The notes: generated by a model from the sequence alone, not told the origin. 64,000 bases of DNA from Aureisphaera galaxeae (GCF_028561275.1 NZ_JAQQTF010000002.1:186001-250000), one strand, 5' to 3'. Counted from the first letter of the stretch, positions 37,110-48,107 are shown. Numbers and translations are program-made.

Positions 37110-37184
37110 TGACGTAAGAAAGTAGTGCGCCGCCCCCGGCTCTCCTAAGATATGGGAGATAGCAAACCATTAATACCAGCCACC

Positions 37185-40100
37185 ATGAACAAAACTACTG
37201 TTAAAAGATTCCCCGTATATCTTATAATTCTATTTTTAGGTATACAAGCCTACGCTCAAAACTATGTCCCATTCACCCCTAGATTCGATCAAGATCTCAA
37301 AGGAGATATTGTACTCATTGGAAACAATATTTTAGGGCCAGACAACAATCCTTTCAACGACAATACTGCATATAACCACCAAGTGGACATGCAGTATATT
37401 GACATTGATAGTGATCCTACAACTTTTAGTTCTTCCAGTGCCGACTTACAGTTGGCAGATCCGAGCTGTTATCAGATCATTCATGCAGGACTCTATTGGA
37501 GTGCTGTAACCAAAGGAACAGAACCTTTCGATACGGTAAAGTTCCAGGGTCCGGGAGGAAGCTATGTCGATATTACCGGTACGGTTATTTTCGATGCCAA
37601 CGGTGTTTCGGTAGATGGGGGAGATAGCTTTCCCTACGCCTGTTATGCCGATGTTACTAGTATCGTAACTGGGTTAGGTTCTGGTGCTAATCTGGGTACG
37701 TATACCGTAGCCAATATATCGAGTGCTTTGGGGGAAACAAGTACATTCGATCCGTATAATGGAACAGGGTATTCGGCTGGTTGGTCCCTTTTCATTGTAT
37801 ATGAAGATCCCAGACTTCCTGGGAAATCCATTACAAGTTTCGATGGTTTTAGCGCTATTAGTGTACCCGGTGGAAATACAAGTTTAGATATTCCAGTTTC
37901 AGGTTTTAGAACGGTTCCTGCTCCGGCTCCGGTAAGAGCAAATTTTGCATTTGCCACCTTAGAAGGAGATAAGCCAATTACCGGAGACCAACTAAACCTT
38001 AATGGAAGTACCCTTTCTACGATAGACCGTCCGGCGACGAACTTTTTTCATAGTTCGGTTACCCAGCTCAATGCAACCCCAGTAAATGATAGGAACCCCA
38101 ATAGTACCAATACACTCGGGTTCGATACAGGGGTAATGGTGGTACCGAATCCTGGAAACACGGTAATTGCTAACGACGCTACGGCGGCAACGATTACGGT
38201 GTCTACCAGTGGGGATACCTATTTCCCCTATTTTATGGCGATGGCCGTAGAAATCATTGAACCCAATATCGTCCTCACAAAGATCGTGGAAGATGAGTTT
38301 GGTAATGATATTGGTGGACAAGTGGTTGGCCTTGGCCAAGATTTGAATTATGTGATTGGTTTTCAGAATACAGGAAATGATGATGCGACCAATTTTACCA
38401 TACGGGATATTCTACCTATTAATATTATCTACAATCACCCAACTGATTTGGTACTCCCAGCGGGGGTGACCGTTCAAAGTTACAATCCGACAACACGGGA
38501 ACTTATTTTCGACATCGATGATTCTCTAGTAGAAGAAAACGATCCCGCCTACGAAATCAGAATTGAAGTTCAGGTGGTAGATACCTGTCAACAATTGGCG
38601 GCTGCCTGTTCCGATTTAATTCAGAACCAGGCATTTGCTACCTATCAAGGGACATTGAATCCTACATTCATTATTACCGATGATCCGAGTCACAACTCAA
38701 ATGCTGGATGTCTAATTAATCCAGAAGCAACTAACTTCTTAGCAGATTTGGATGACTGTGTATTCGTTCAAAATGAAACCTTGTGTGGTGATAGTTTGAC
38801 GTTAACTGCTGCCGATGGTTATGTGGCCTACTCATGGTCTACCGATATTTCGGGAACCCCGGTTATTGGAACAGGACAGAGTATCACGGTTACTGCGACA
38901 GGGACATATTATTCCTTCAATACGGCTGCAGCACCCTGTAGATCGATTGTTCAGCAATACGATGTAACCCTCTTTGGGGGTAGTATACCCAACCCCATTA
39001 TTCCGTATGCAGATGAGGTGGTTATCTGTCCGAACGACGGAAAGGAATTACCTAATATCTATTTATGTGGGGAAGATGATTTTAGGGACTTAAATGTAGA
39101 CATAGCCAGTGCCATCGATATCTTTTGGGAAGTGCTGGATGAGTCTAGCTGTCCTCCCGTTTCCGATCCCGATTGTGCCAACGAAGACAATTCCTGTACT
39201 TGGAACATCGTAGGTACCGGCCCGGACTACACGGCCAATACGGCTGGTCAATACAGATTGACCATTAACTACGAAGGGGGATGTTTTAATCAGTTCTTCT
39301 TTAATGTCTATCAAAACGTTTTAGATCCAGTAGTTACGGTAACCGATATTATCTGTACTACTCCGGGAACCATTACCGTTAGTAACGTACCGGCCAATTA
39401 CGAATATAGTCTGGATGGCATAAACTTTCAGGCCAGTAACGTATTTTCTGTAACCTCTCCAGGTATTTATACAGTATACATTCAGCAAGTAGGTGTGCCT
39501 ACAGGAGCTTGTTTGTTTACAGTACCCGATGTTTTGGTTCGAGCACGCGACTTTACTGTTTCTTCCATTGTTGAGCAACCGCTTTGTAATGGAGATTTAG
39601 GAAGTATCTTTTTGGCAGCCAACGATGCCGAACCACAGTATTTCTTCTCTCTTTATCAGGGAGCCACTTTGGTAAATGCGGTAGGACCCATTACGGATAA
39701 CACGCATTCTTTCCTAAATCTTAATCCAGGAACTTATACTGCGGTAGTTGAGACCGAAGATGGATGTACCCATACAGAGGACATCACAATTATCGAACCT
39801 GATTTGTTAACGGTTACGGCGGCCCTCACGGTTCCGTTAACCTGTACCGATGGTGAGATTACTATATATCCAGTGGGAGGAACACCACCGTATTTCTATT
39901 TCATAAATAGTTCGACAGTCTTTCAAACAGTTCCAGAATATGTGGTCACTGCACCTGGAGTATACAATATTACAGTGGTAGATGCCAATAACTGTAGTGC
40001 ACAGACTTCCATTACAGTAGAAGCTACGCCACCTCCCGAATTTAACGTACTAACTACAGATATTCAATGTGCGGATGACGGCGATGCCGGAATCATAACC

Positions 40101-43100
40101 ATAGACGTTATCAACGCCAATGGTCATACCCTTCAATTCAGTATAGATGGGGGTGCGACCTTTAGTACTTCTCCTGTTTTCACGGGACTTGCTGCGGGTA
40201 GTTACGATGTGGTTGTAGAATATACTATTGGTCCTTCGGTTTGTTTATCAGACCCACAAACCGTGACCATTGACGCCGCAACGGCGATTTCGGGAACTGC
40301 CGAATTAACATCACCCTATACCTGTACATCGAGCGGAACCATTACTGTTACCACGGTAACAGGTGGAGATCCTCCATATACCTACAGTATTGATGGTATT
40401 AACTTTCAATCGAGCCCAACATTTACTGGCTTAACAGCAGGGACTTACACTGTGACCATCATGGATAGCAGTGGTTGTACCGCTATTACCAATGATATTA
40501 CCATCCCTGCGTTGGATCCTCCAACGGATCTAATGTTTAGTAACACCCCACTTACCTGTCCAACTAATCTGGTCGATATTACCATTACAGGAACTACTGG
40601 TGGCGTGGCTCCATTAGAGTATCAAATCATTGCTCCAGCTGCTGCAGCTACTCCATATCAAGCTTCTAATGTATTTACAGGATTAGCGCCAGACGTATAT
40701 ACCTTCCAAGTAAGGGATGCCAACGACTGTACCTATAGCGAATCGTATGCAGTTGCACCATTACCAACCATCGATATTGTTGCGCAGACAATTAGCAATG
40801 TTACCTGTTTTGGTGCGGACGACGGAAGTGTACAATTTACTGTTTCAGGAACTACTACTTTTGAATATACCATCAATGGAGGAGCCCCAATACCAGGAGC
40901 ATCACCAATCACCTTAAATGGATTGGGTGCGGGCAGTTACACTATCTTAGTTACCGATCTTGTTACGAACTGTCAGGCTACCGCCACTGCAGATGTAGCC
41001 GGGCCAACGACCCCATTGTCCATAGCATTGGAAATTTCACCTATTACCTGTGTGGCCGATGGTAGCGCCGTGATTAATGCCGCAGGTGGTTGGGGAGGAT
41101 ATGTATACACACTTACATTACCGGACACCACGACCTTGCCTCCACAGGGAAGCAATACATTTACCAACTTGACTCAAGCGGGGACTTACACTATTGAAGT
41201 AGAGGATGCAGGCGGATGTGTGGCGACCGATACTTTCGATTTGACCACTCCAACACTTCCTACCGCTACTATTAGTACCTCGTCAGATCTATGTTTTGAC
41301 TCCGGCGATAATGCAAGTATCATTGTGGATGCTACTTCAGGACAACCTCCTTACGAGTATAGTATTAATGGAGGACCTTATCAGAGTAGCAATGTCTTTG
41401 CCGACTTAGGACCGGGTAGCTATGTCGTTACGGTTAGGGATTCTTTCGGTTGTGAAGTCACTTTACCAGCTCAAATAATCGCGCCAGAACTATTGGTAGA
41501 TGCGGTATTGACTGATTCTCCCGATTGTACTCCAACTCCAGATGCGGCCATTACCGGAACCATTACCGGGGGTACGGCAGCATATACCTACGCAGTGTCT
41601 ATTAATGGAGGTGGCTTTACTCCATTAGGAGCAACAGGCCCAATATTTACGTATTCAACTGCCACGCCTGGAACGTATCAATTTGAAGTGACCGACGCCA
41701 CCGGGTGTACGGCAACTTCTCCGATTGTAACTATCAATCCAGTGATACCACCAGTGATTGATTTGGTAACACAAACAGAACCAATTCTATGTAATGGCGA
41801 TAGCAACGGAGCCATCGATATTTCCTACGATCCTACAGTAGGTACTCCTCCATTCCTTATCAATGTATTTAACGATACTACAGGAACGGACTATGGAACT
41901 CAAACCACAGGATTACCCGCTGGGGACTATACCATTACCTTAACGGATGCAAATTCCTGTACCGATACAGAGACCATTACAATTACGGAACCAGATCCGA
42001 TCGTTGTAGATTTTACTACGATCGATATCCAGTGTTTCCCAGGAGGTACTTCGCAAGGATCCATTATTATTAACAGTGTAGTTGGGGGTACAGCACCGTA
42101 CAACTACTTCGTTACCGGTTCTAATGGATATTCTGCTTCCGAGTTTAATGCCACCGGAACTACTTCGGTTACCTTTAATGTAATCGATTTCGGTTTGTAT
42201 GAAATTAATATTGTCGATTCCAACGGATGTTCTGTACTCTTCCAAGATGTACTCATTGCATCTCCACCGGATGATCTCGATATTACGGTAGCGAGTACCG
42301 TAGATTGCGCAACCGGAGGACAAGCTGTGGTTACCGTAAGTTCTATTTTGGGAAGTACCGGACCGTTCTGGTTTACCATATACCAAGGGCCTATCTCCGT
42401 ATATCCTAATCCGCCAGGATCATGGATACCTGAAGATGCCCCAGGAAGTCAATCGGCTACCTTTACTGGCTTAACGCCGGGTCTTACCTACACGTTTATT
42501 GTATATGACGAATCTACCATGTGTAGTTATTTTGAACCTGCGACTACACCGATCCCAACGAACTCTACTTTGACCACTTCGGCAGAGAGCTCGGATAATG
42601 TTACTTGTACGGGTAGCGACGATGGAGACGTGTCTTTCACGGTAAATAGTATCTATGCTGCACCGGTGAACGTGAGTTATGAAATTTTCGATTCCCTAAC
42701 GCTTATTACCACGGGAATCTCTGGAACCGGAGTAGTGCCAGCAGGTGGTTCATTGACCGTTTCCGACTTAGGCCCACTTCCTTTTGGAAACTATTATGTG
42801 CTTATTGAAGAGACTTCTGGACCGAATGTAGGTTGTGGTGTCGCTACAGCACCATTCTCCATTACGGAGTCCGCAATTTTATTGGAGCTTACCGCTTCGG
42901 TAGATCAAAATGCCAATTGTAATCCTAACTCAGGGGTGGTGAGTGCCATTGCACAAAACGGAACCGCACCTTATGTGTACCAGATTACAACCACTCCGGG
43001 AGCACCTGCTCCAACAGATCCTTCTTGGGATCCTGCTAGTACATTCAATGTAGATGCGGGGAGTTACTATGTACATGTAATGGATGCCTTCGAATGTATT

Positions 43101-46100
43101 ATTACCAGTCCTGTACAAGTAGTGGATATGGACCCAGAACCAGTTATTGATGCTGTTACGGCCAACCAGTGTTCTACTCCGCAAGGGCAATTTGAGATAG
43201 ATGTTACCTTAACAACGGCAGGAATTCCCCCATATAGTGTTAGTATTGATGGAGGTGGTTTCCAAGCGCAAACCTTCCCATTCACGATTTCCGGACTATC
43301 CTCTGGAACGCATACTGTAGAAGTAGTAGATGCAAATGGATGTGGAAACCTTGTGACTTTAGATATTGAACCTCCATTAGGATTGACTCCAGAAGTTACG
43401 GCTCAGCCAACTTGTGATGACGACGATGGAGAAATTACGATCACTGCTACGGGTGGTACAGGAGGCTATTCGTATAGTATTAGTCCGAACCCACCAACTA
43501 TTGTATTGACTGGAAACGTATTTTCCGGTGTTCCTTCAGGGACGTACACCGTAACAGTGACCGATACGACTACCTTATGTACAGAAGATATTTCGGTGAC
43601 CCTAGAGAACGCTATCCCTGTTACTTTCGATACGGAAGTGACCGATGTAAGCTGTAATGCAGGTAACGATGGTCAAATTATCGTGGATCTACTTCCAGGG
43701 AATGACAACCCAGTTTATACTTACGAAATTACTGCCCCTATAGTAGTTCCACCGCAAACCAGTAACATTTTCACTGGACTTACTGCAGGAACCTATACGG
43801 TACAAGTAACATCGGGAAGGGATTGTGTTGCCACAGCAGATGTTCCAATTGCTGAGCCGTTGTTGCTTGAAGCAACAGGAACAGCTACTGCCTTTGTTTG
43901 TATTGGAGATAATGTTCCTTCTACCTCTACCATAACCATTACGGAAACAGGAGGAACGGCCGACTTTGACTATAGTATTGATGGAACGAATTACTTTGAC
44001 ACCAATGTCTTCGAAGTAATCGATACTGGAATTACGCAAGTAATTACCGTATATGTGAGAGATGCAAACAATTGTATTGCAACAAATACTGTTACCATAG
44101 ACCCATTACCTATTATAACAGCAACCTCGTTTACAGAAGTTACACCTATCGATTGTAACCAAACGGGATCTGTTGCTATTAACGTAACTGGCGGTTCTGG
44201 AAATTTCGAATACGAATTATTACCAGATGGTCCTACGCAAGCTTCTAACGTGTTTGCTATCCCTGGGCCGGGAACTTACTACTATCAAGTTAACGACTTA
44301 GATACCAACTGTTATTTCCTAACCGATGCCTTTGAAGTGCCCCCATTTGATCTGATTGATGCCACATTGGCCGTAACACAAGAAAACGACTGTTTCGGTG
44401 CCACCGATGGCGAACTCGAATTAACCATTTCCGGATATAGTGGCGCATATACATACCAAATCCTGGATGGATCGGGAGCACCCATAGGAGGTCCAGTTGC
44501 GGCCAATACATCAACAAATCCACAGATAATTACTGGATTGCCGGCTGGAAATTATTCCATAGAAATTGTGGAGACCGATTCACCATTCTGTTCAACGAAT
44601 ACGGATGTGGTGAACATTGGATCGCCTCCAACCCCATTGGTATTAGATGCTTCAGAAACATCGAATGTTACCTGTAATAACAACGTGGGTATCATCACTG
44701 CATTGGCAGATGGTGGAACCGCTCCTTATGAATATGAGTTGACAGGTGATGCTACAGTTCCGTATTCTTCCAACAATGTGTTCGAAAACCTAAGTGCTGG
44801 AAACTATGTTGTAAACGCGAGGGATGCGAATGGATGTATCGAGAGCTTTGCTATCGTGTTAATGGAACCAGATCCGATAGATGCAGATTTTGTTCCAAGT
44901 ACTACGACCTTATCATGTTTCGGTGATCAGGACGCGTCCATCACCATAGAAAATGTTACTGGTGGTCAAAATGGAAATTATACATATACCCTAAACACTA
45001 TTTCTCCAACACCTTCTACGTCAGGACCACAATTGTCTAATGTATTTGAAGGATTAGGAGCAGGTACCTATACCGTGACCATTGAAGACGGTTATGATTG
45101 TTCCTTAGTGTCTTTACCTATTATCATTAGTGAGCCAGATACGATCATTTCGAACCTAGTAGCAGAAACAACCCCAACCTGTTTGGTTGAGGCCCAACTC
45201 ACACTAAGTGCTGTTGGTGGAACCGGCGGAACGTATGAATATAGTGAAACACCGAATTTTGCCGTGATCTTAGGATCCTTCACCACTTCGGTTACCTTCT
45301 CCGTACCTCCGGGAACTTACAGTTATTACGTGCGAGATGTGAATGGATGTGTGGACAATGCGTCCAACGAAATTACCATCGATCCGCTTCCAGAGTTGAT
45401 GGTTGAGGTACTTTCAGATAATCCGCAGATTAACTGTGCTGGAGATAATACAGGAGTAATTGTCGCTACTGCACAAGGTGGACTTGGAAACTATGTGTAC
45501 GAATTGCAGGATGCCAACGGAAACCCAATTGCTGCTACCCAAGATCCTCCGGGAACATTTACAGAGTTGCCTGTGGGGGTTTATATAGTGCAGGTGGAAA
45601 GTGGAGATTGTTTGTCTACTTCTGAAGATATCACCATTACAGAGCCGGAGTTTGCATTACAGGCAGACTTTGAGGTGACCAATGTACTTTGTCAAGGTGA
45701 AAATAACGGAAGGTTAGAAATCTTGGCCGAAGGCGGATCGGGAATTTACCTGTATGCTATTTCACCGCGATTGGATCAGTATTTTGAAACTGGAACTTTC
45801 GAAAATCTAGAGCCTGGAAATTACGATGCCATCGTTCAGGATGAGTTAGGTTGTTTCTTAACCTTCAATTTCAATGTTACGGAGCCACCAGCAGTATTGC
45901 TAGGAATAGTGCCAGATTCTACCATTCCTGAAATCTGTGAAGGAGATATGGACGGTTTCTTCAGTATAGAAGTTGAAGGAGGAACACTTCCATATAGCGT
46001 AAGCTTAGACGATCCTGATGGTGAATATACCCAGGGTGGACCTACTCAAACAATGTTCGATTTCGATAACCTTGGGGGAGGAGATCATATTGTATATGTT

Positions 46101-46874
46101 CGCGATAGCTTAGGATGTGAGTCCGAATGGAACATTACATTCCCAGAATCCGTGGCTTTAGATCCAGGGGTTAATGTAGAAGTGCAATGTATCGATAATG
46201 TATCCACCAACGTGGTTACCGTAGAAGTAGATGAAACGGCCGTAGACTTAACACAGTTGGAATATTCGTTAAACGACGGACCGTTCCAAAGTAGTAATAT
46301 ATTTACGGATCTACCGGCAAGTACAGACAATTTTATTACCGTAAGACATACTAACGGTTGTACGAAGATCACAGAGCTTTTCGATGTGCAAGCGGTGGCA
46401 CCAGTTTGGCTTTTCTTAGAAGAAGGTGAGCTAAACGAAATTGTGGCCATTGCAAATGGTGGAAACGGAGAATTTACATACACCTTTAATGGAGAAGATT
46501 TCGGTGGGATCAATGTATTTACGATCACCGCATCTGGAACCTTTGAAGTGATAGTTACCGATAGCAGTGGTTGTTCGGCCGTTGCTTTAGTGGAAAGAGA
46601 ATTTATAGACATATGTATCCCCGATTACTTTACACCAAATGGCGACGGTGTACAAGATGGTTGGACTATAGGATGTGCCCCAAATTATCCGAATCTAATA
46701 TTCTCCATTTACGATCGCTACGGACGTAAGGTGGCTACCTTGCGCGCTGGTGAGATGTGGGATGGTAAGTATAATGGTTCGGAGTTACCAACTGGTGATT
46801 ATTGGTTCATTGTTGAAACCGATAGATCCGGAGAAGTACGTGATTTTGTAGGCCATTTTACATTATACAGATAA
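37185..46874 (+). CDS. sprB: SprB-like giant gliding adhesin
   Basis: This is a cell-surface adhesin of about 3,229 residues that, in the F. johnsoniae model, is moved along the cell by the gliding motor and exported by T9SS. I prefer the ATG at 37185 (signal peptide MNKTTVKRFPVYLIILFLGI...AYAQ) over the in-frame ATG at 37152. The first 350 residues are a beta-rich head (LYWSAVTKGTEPFDTVKF), followed by a DUF11-like domain (about 370-490, GFQNTGNDDATNFTIRDILP). Then come roughly 27 SprB-type repeats of 75-95 residues, each with a C.GD.DG start and an AGTYTV.V.D..GC end. The tail (about 3145-3229, CIPDYFTPNGDGVQDGW ... GDYWFIVETD) is a gliding-motility CHU_C domain. F. johnsoniae SprB is about twice as long. 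Confidence 0.88.
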   Translation: MNKTTVKRFPVYLIILFLGIQAYAQNYVPFTPRFDQDLKGDIVLIGNNILGPDNNPFNDNTAYNHQVDMQYIDIDSDPTTFSSSSADLQLADPSCYQIIHAGLYWSAVTKGTEPFDTVKFQGPGGSYVDITGTVIFDANGVSVDGGDSFPYACYADVTSIVTGLGSGANLGTYTVANISSALGETSTFDPYNGTGYSAGWSLFIVYEDPRLPGKSITSFDGFSAISVPGGNTSLDIPVSGFRTVPAPAPVRANFAFATLEGDKPITGDQLNLNGSTLSTIDRPATNFFHSSVTQLNATPVNDRNPNSTNTLGFDTGVMVVPNPGNTVIANDATAATITVSTSGDTYFPYFMAMAVEIIEPNIVLTKIVEDEFGNDIGGQVVGLGQDLNYVIGFQNTGNDDATNFTIRDILPINIIYNHPTDLVLPAGVTVQSYNPTTRELIFDIDDSLVEENDPAYEIRIEVQVVDTCQQLAAACSDLIQNQAFATYQGTLNPTFIITDDPSHNSNAGCLINPEATNFLADLDDCVFVQNETLCGDSLTLTAADGYVAYSWSTDISGTPVIGTGQSITVTATGTYYSFNTAAAPCRSIVQQYDVTLFGGSIPNPIIPYADEVVICPNDGKELPNIYLCGEDDFRDLNVDIASAIDIFWEVLDESSCPPVSDPDCANEDNSCTWNIVGTGPDYTANTAGQYRLTINYEGGCFNQFFFNVYQNVLDPVVTVTDIICTTPGTITVSNVPANYEYSLDGINFQASNVFSVTSPGIYTVYIQQVGVPTGACLFTVPDVLVRARDFTVSSIVEQPLCNGDLGSIFLAANDAEPQYFFSLYQGATLVNAVGPITDNTHSFLNLNPGTYTAVVETEDGCTHTEDITIIEPDLLTVTAALTVPLTCTDGEITIYPVGGTPPYFYFINSSTVFQTVPEYVVTAPGVYNITVVDANNCSAQTSITVEATPPPEFNVLTTDIQCADDGDAGIITIDVINANGHTLQFSIDGGATFSTSPVFTGLAAGSYDVVVEYTIGPSVCLSDPQTVTIDAATAISGTAELTSPYTCTSSGTITVTTVTGGDPPYTYSIDGINFQSSPTFTGLTAGTYTVTIMDSSGCTAITNDITIPALDPPTDLMFSNTPLTCPTNLVDITITGTTGGVAPLEYQIIAPAAAATPYQASNVFTGLAPDVYTFQVRDANDCTYSESYAVAPLPTIDIVAQTISNVTCFGADDGSVQFTVSGTTTFEYTINGGAPIPGASPITLNGLGAGSYTILVTDLVTNCQATATADVAGPTTPLSIALEISPITCVADGSAVINAAGGWGGYVYTLTLPDTTTLPPQGSNTFTNLTQAGTYTIEVEDAGGCVATDTFDLTTPTLPTATISTSSDLCFDSGDNASIIVDATSGQPPYEYSINGGPYQSSNVFADLGPGSYVVTVRDSFGCEVTLPAQIIAPELLVDAVLTDSPDCTPTPDAAITGTITGGTAAYTYAVSINGGGFTPLGATGPIFTYSTATPGTYQFEVTDATGCTATSPIVTINPVIPPVIDLVTQTEPILCNGDSNGAIDISYDPTVGTPPFLINVFNDTTGTDYGTQTTGLPAGDYTITLTDANSCTDTETITITEPDPIVVDFTTIDIQCFPGGTSQGSIIINSVVGGTAPYNYFVTGSNGYSASEFNATGTTSVTFNVIDFGLYEINIVDSNGCSVLFQDVLIASPPDDLDITVASTVDCATGGQAVVTVSSILGSTGPFWFTIYQGPISVYPNPPGSWIPEDAPGSQSATFTGLTPGLTYTFIVYDESTMCSYFEPATTPIPTNSTLTTSAESSDNVTCTGSDDGDVSFTVNSIYAAPVNVSYEIFDSLTLITTGISGTGVVPAGGSLTVSDLGPLPFGNYYVLIEETSGPNVGCGVATAPFSITESAILLELTASVDQNANCNPNSGVVSAIAQNGTAPYVYQITTTPGAPAPTDPSWDPASTFNVDAGSYYVHVMDAFECIITSPVQVVDMDPEPVIDAVTANQCSTPQGQFEIDVTLTTAGIPPYSVSIDGGGFQAQTFPFTISGLSSGTHTVEVVDANGCGNLVTLDIEPPLGLTPEVTAQPTCDDDDGEITITATGGTGGYSYSISPNPPTIVLTGNVFSGVPSGTYTVTVTDTTTLCTEDISVTLENAIPVTFDTEVTDVSCNAGNDGQIIVDLLPGNDNPVYTYEITAPIVVPPQTSNIFTGLTAGTYTVQVTSGRDCVATADVPIAEPLLLEATGTATAFVCIGDNVPSTSTITITETGGTADFDYSIDGTNYFDTNVFEVIDTGITQVITVYVRDANNCIATNTVTIDPLPIITATSFTEVTPIDCNQTGSVAINVTGGSGNFEYELLPDGPTQASNVFAIPGPGTYYYQVNDLDTNCYFLTDAFEVPPFDLIDATLAVTQENDCFGATDGELELTISGYSGAYTYQILDGSGAPIGGPVAANTSTNPQIITGLPAGNYSIEIVETDSPFCSTNTDVVNIGSPPTPLVLDASETSNVTCNNNVGIITALADGGTAPYEYELTGDATVPYSSNNVFENLSAGNYVVNARDANGCIESFAIVLMEPDPIDADFVPSTTTLSCFGDQDASITIENVTGGQNGNYTYTLNTISPTPSTSGPQLSNVFEGLGAGTYTVTIEDGYDCSLVSLPIIISEPDTIISNLVAETTPTCLVEAQLTLSAVGGTGGTYEYSETPNFAVILGSFTTSVTFSVPPGTYSYYVRDVNGCVDNASNEITIDPLPELMVEVLSDNPQINCAGDNTGVIVATAQGGLGNYVYELQDANGNPIAATQDPPGTFTELPVGVYIVQVESGDCLSTSEDITITEPEFALQADFEVTNVLCQGENNGRLEILAEGGSGIYLYAISPRLDQYFETGTFENLEPGNYDAIVQDELGCFLTFNFNVTEPPAVLLGIVPDSTIPEICEGDMDGFFSIEVEGGTLPYSVSLDDPDGEYTQGGPTQTMFDFDNLGGGDHIVYVRDSLGCESEWNITFPESVALDPGVNVEVQCIDNVSTNVVTVEVDETAVDLTQLEYSLNDGPFQSSNIFTDLPASTDNFITVRHTNGCTKITELFDVQAVAPVWLFLEEGELNEIVAIANGGNGEFTYTFNGEDFGGINVFTITASGTFEVIVTDSSGCSAVALVEREFIDICIPDYFTPNGDGVQDGWTIGCAPNYPNLIFSIYDRYGRKVATLRAGEMWDGKYNGSELPTGDYWFIVETDRSGEVRDFVGHFTLYR

Positions 46875-46917
46875 TGAAAGTCCCCATGAAATCAATCGTC
46901 ACCCAAAACTTAACCCT

Positions 46918-47907
46918 ATGAAGAAAGTTTTACAATACCTACTCTTAGTAATGGTAGCTGCGCAAGGCTACTGCCAAGAACTTAACTTACCTGTGTTTAC
47001 ACAGTATTTAGCAGACAATGATTTTGTAGTATCTCCCACATTTGCCGGTATTGGTGATAATTTTAGAATTAGAGCCAATGGGTTAACACAATGGGTAGGG
47101 ATAAAAAATGCACCACAAAACTTGGCATTGTATACCGATATTAGGATTGCAAATCGTTCGGGTGCCGGACTGTCGGCCTATGTGGATAGAAACGGTAATA
47201 CCCGTCAAAATGGATTTAAACTTTCCTTTGCCCATCACCTTATCTTGGACTTAACAACCCAACAGTATTTATCCTTTGGGTTGTCTTATAATGTCAACAA
47301 TTTCAGGATTGCCATAGAGGATTTTAATACCACGTATGAAAATCCGACCATAGACCCTAGGGTGACCGACGATCGTTCTACTACGAATCATAATTTCGAC
47401 GTAGGGGCGCTGTATAGAATAGGGGAGTTTTGGTTAAGCGCCAATGCAAACAATCTTTTACCAAAAGATGAAGATATTTTTACTGGATTTGAGCCCAATG
47501 CACTGCTCAACCTCCAGTTTTATTCAGGATATATTTTTAAGTTGAGTAATTATTCCGAAGTTGAGCCTTCGACCTTTGTTCAATTATTTGCTAGTGACGG
47601 AAGGTCTAGTACCGATTTAAACTTTAAGTACAGAAAGTATAACGGAAATGATGATTTCTGGTGGGTAGGAGGTTCCTTTAGGTTTTTGAATGACCAAGGA
47701 ATGATTCCCCTCAATTTAGGTCCTATGGTAGGACTTAAGAAGTCATTTTTCTATGTTTCCTATGCCTACCAGCTTACACTTAATGATTTGACGACGTATA
47801 ATACCGGAACGCACGCCTTAACGGTTGGGTTCGATTTATTCCAATCCTTAAGTGTTTGTCCGTGTACCAAAGGAAAGTATAGAAAAGGAAACAAATTGTA
47901 TCAATAA
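46918..47907 (+). CDS. sprF: SprF-like PorP/SprF family outer-membrane protein
   Basis: This 329-residue outer-membrane barrel has a signal peptide (MKKVLQYLLLVMVAAQGYCQ) and the family opening LPVFTQYLADNDFVVSPTFAG. The rest shows alternating barrel strands (GFKLSFAHHLIL, LSFGLSYNVNNFRI, DVGALYRIGEFWLSANANNL, FFYVSYAYQLTL). It ends in a cysteine-containing basic tail (SVCPCTKGKYRKGNK). In F. johnsoniae SprF is needed specifically for secretion of SprB, probably as its outer-membrane tether. It follows the sprB-like gene by 43 bases and closes the operon. Confidence 0.87.
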   Translation: MKKVLQYLLLVMVAAQGYCQELNLPVFTQYLADNDFVVSPTFAGIGDNFRIRANGLTQWVGIKNAPQNLALYTDIRIANRSGAGLSAYVDRNGNTRQNGFKLSFAHHLILDLTTQQYLSFGLSYNVNNFRIAIEDFNTTYENPTIDPRVTDDRSTTNHNFDVGALYRIGEFWLSANANNLLPKDEDIFTGFEPNALLNLQFYSGYIFKLSNYSEVEPSTFVQLFASDGRSSTDLNFKYRKYNGNDDFWWVGGSFRFLNDQGMIPLNLGPMVGLKKSFFYVSYAYQLTLNDLTTYNTGTHALTVGFDLFQSLSVCPCTKGKYRKGNKLYQ

Positions 47908-48004
47908 GAAAAATAGTATTTAAGTACTTCGGCATTCATAGGGTTTGCCGAGTGTGCCGATAATTTAAAAAGGAACTATGGAAATTGAAAAAGTAAAGAC
48001 TGGC

Positions 48005-48025
48005 TAAAATCTAACCTAGATTTTA
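48005..48025 (+). other. A+T-rich perfect hairpin after sprF
   Basis: TAAAATCTA (48005-48013) and TAGATTTTA (48017-48025) are exact reverse complements with an ACC loop. A 9-codon frame (ATG at 47978, behind AAAAAGGA) stops at 48005-48007 inside the left arm. No product is claimed. Confidence 0.35.
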
Positions 48026-48036
48026 AACTTTACTCG

Positions 48037-48086
48037 AAAACCGGCTGTCATTTTTTGTTCATACGCACAGTCGGTTTTTTCTTTTT
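48037..48086. terminator. Terminator between sprF and LytTR regulator gene
   Basis: AAAACCGGCTGT (48037-48048) pairs with ACAGTCGGTTTT (48067-48078), one G-U, with an 18-nt loop and a long T tract afterwards. It ends the spr-like operon and may also stop the convergent regulator gene. Confidence 0.8.
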
Positions 48087-48107
48087 ATATGGGATAGAAA
48101 ACGGGTT

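Noticed and set aside
38700-46600. Repeated spacing in the giant adhesin gene that at first suggested a repeat array
   Set aside because: The repeats are protein-level SprB domains of 75-95 residues with divergent DNA; there are no short identical DNA repeats with spacers, so this is not CRISPR.
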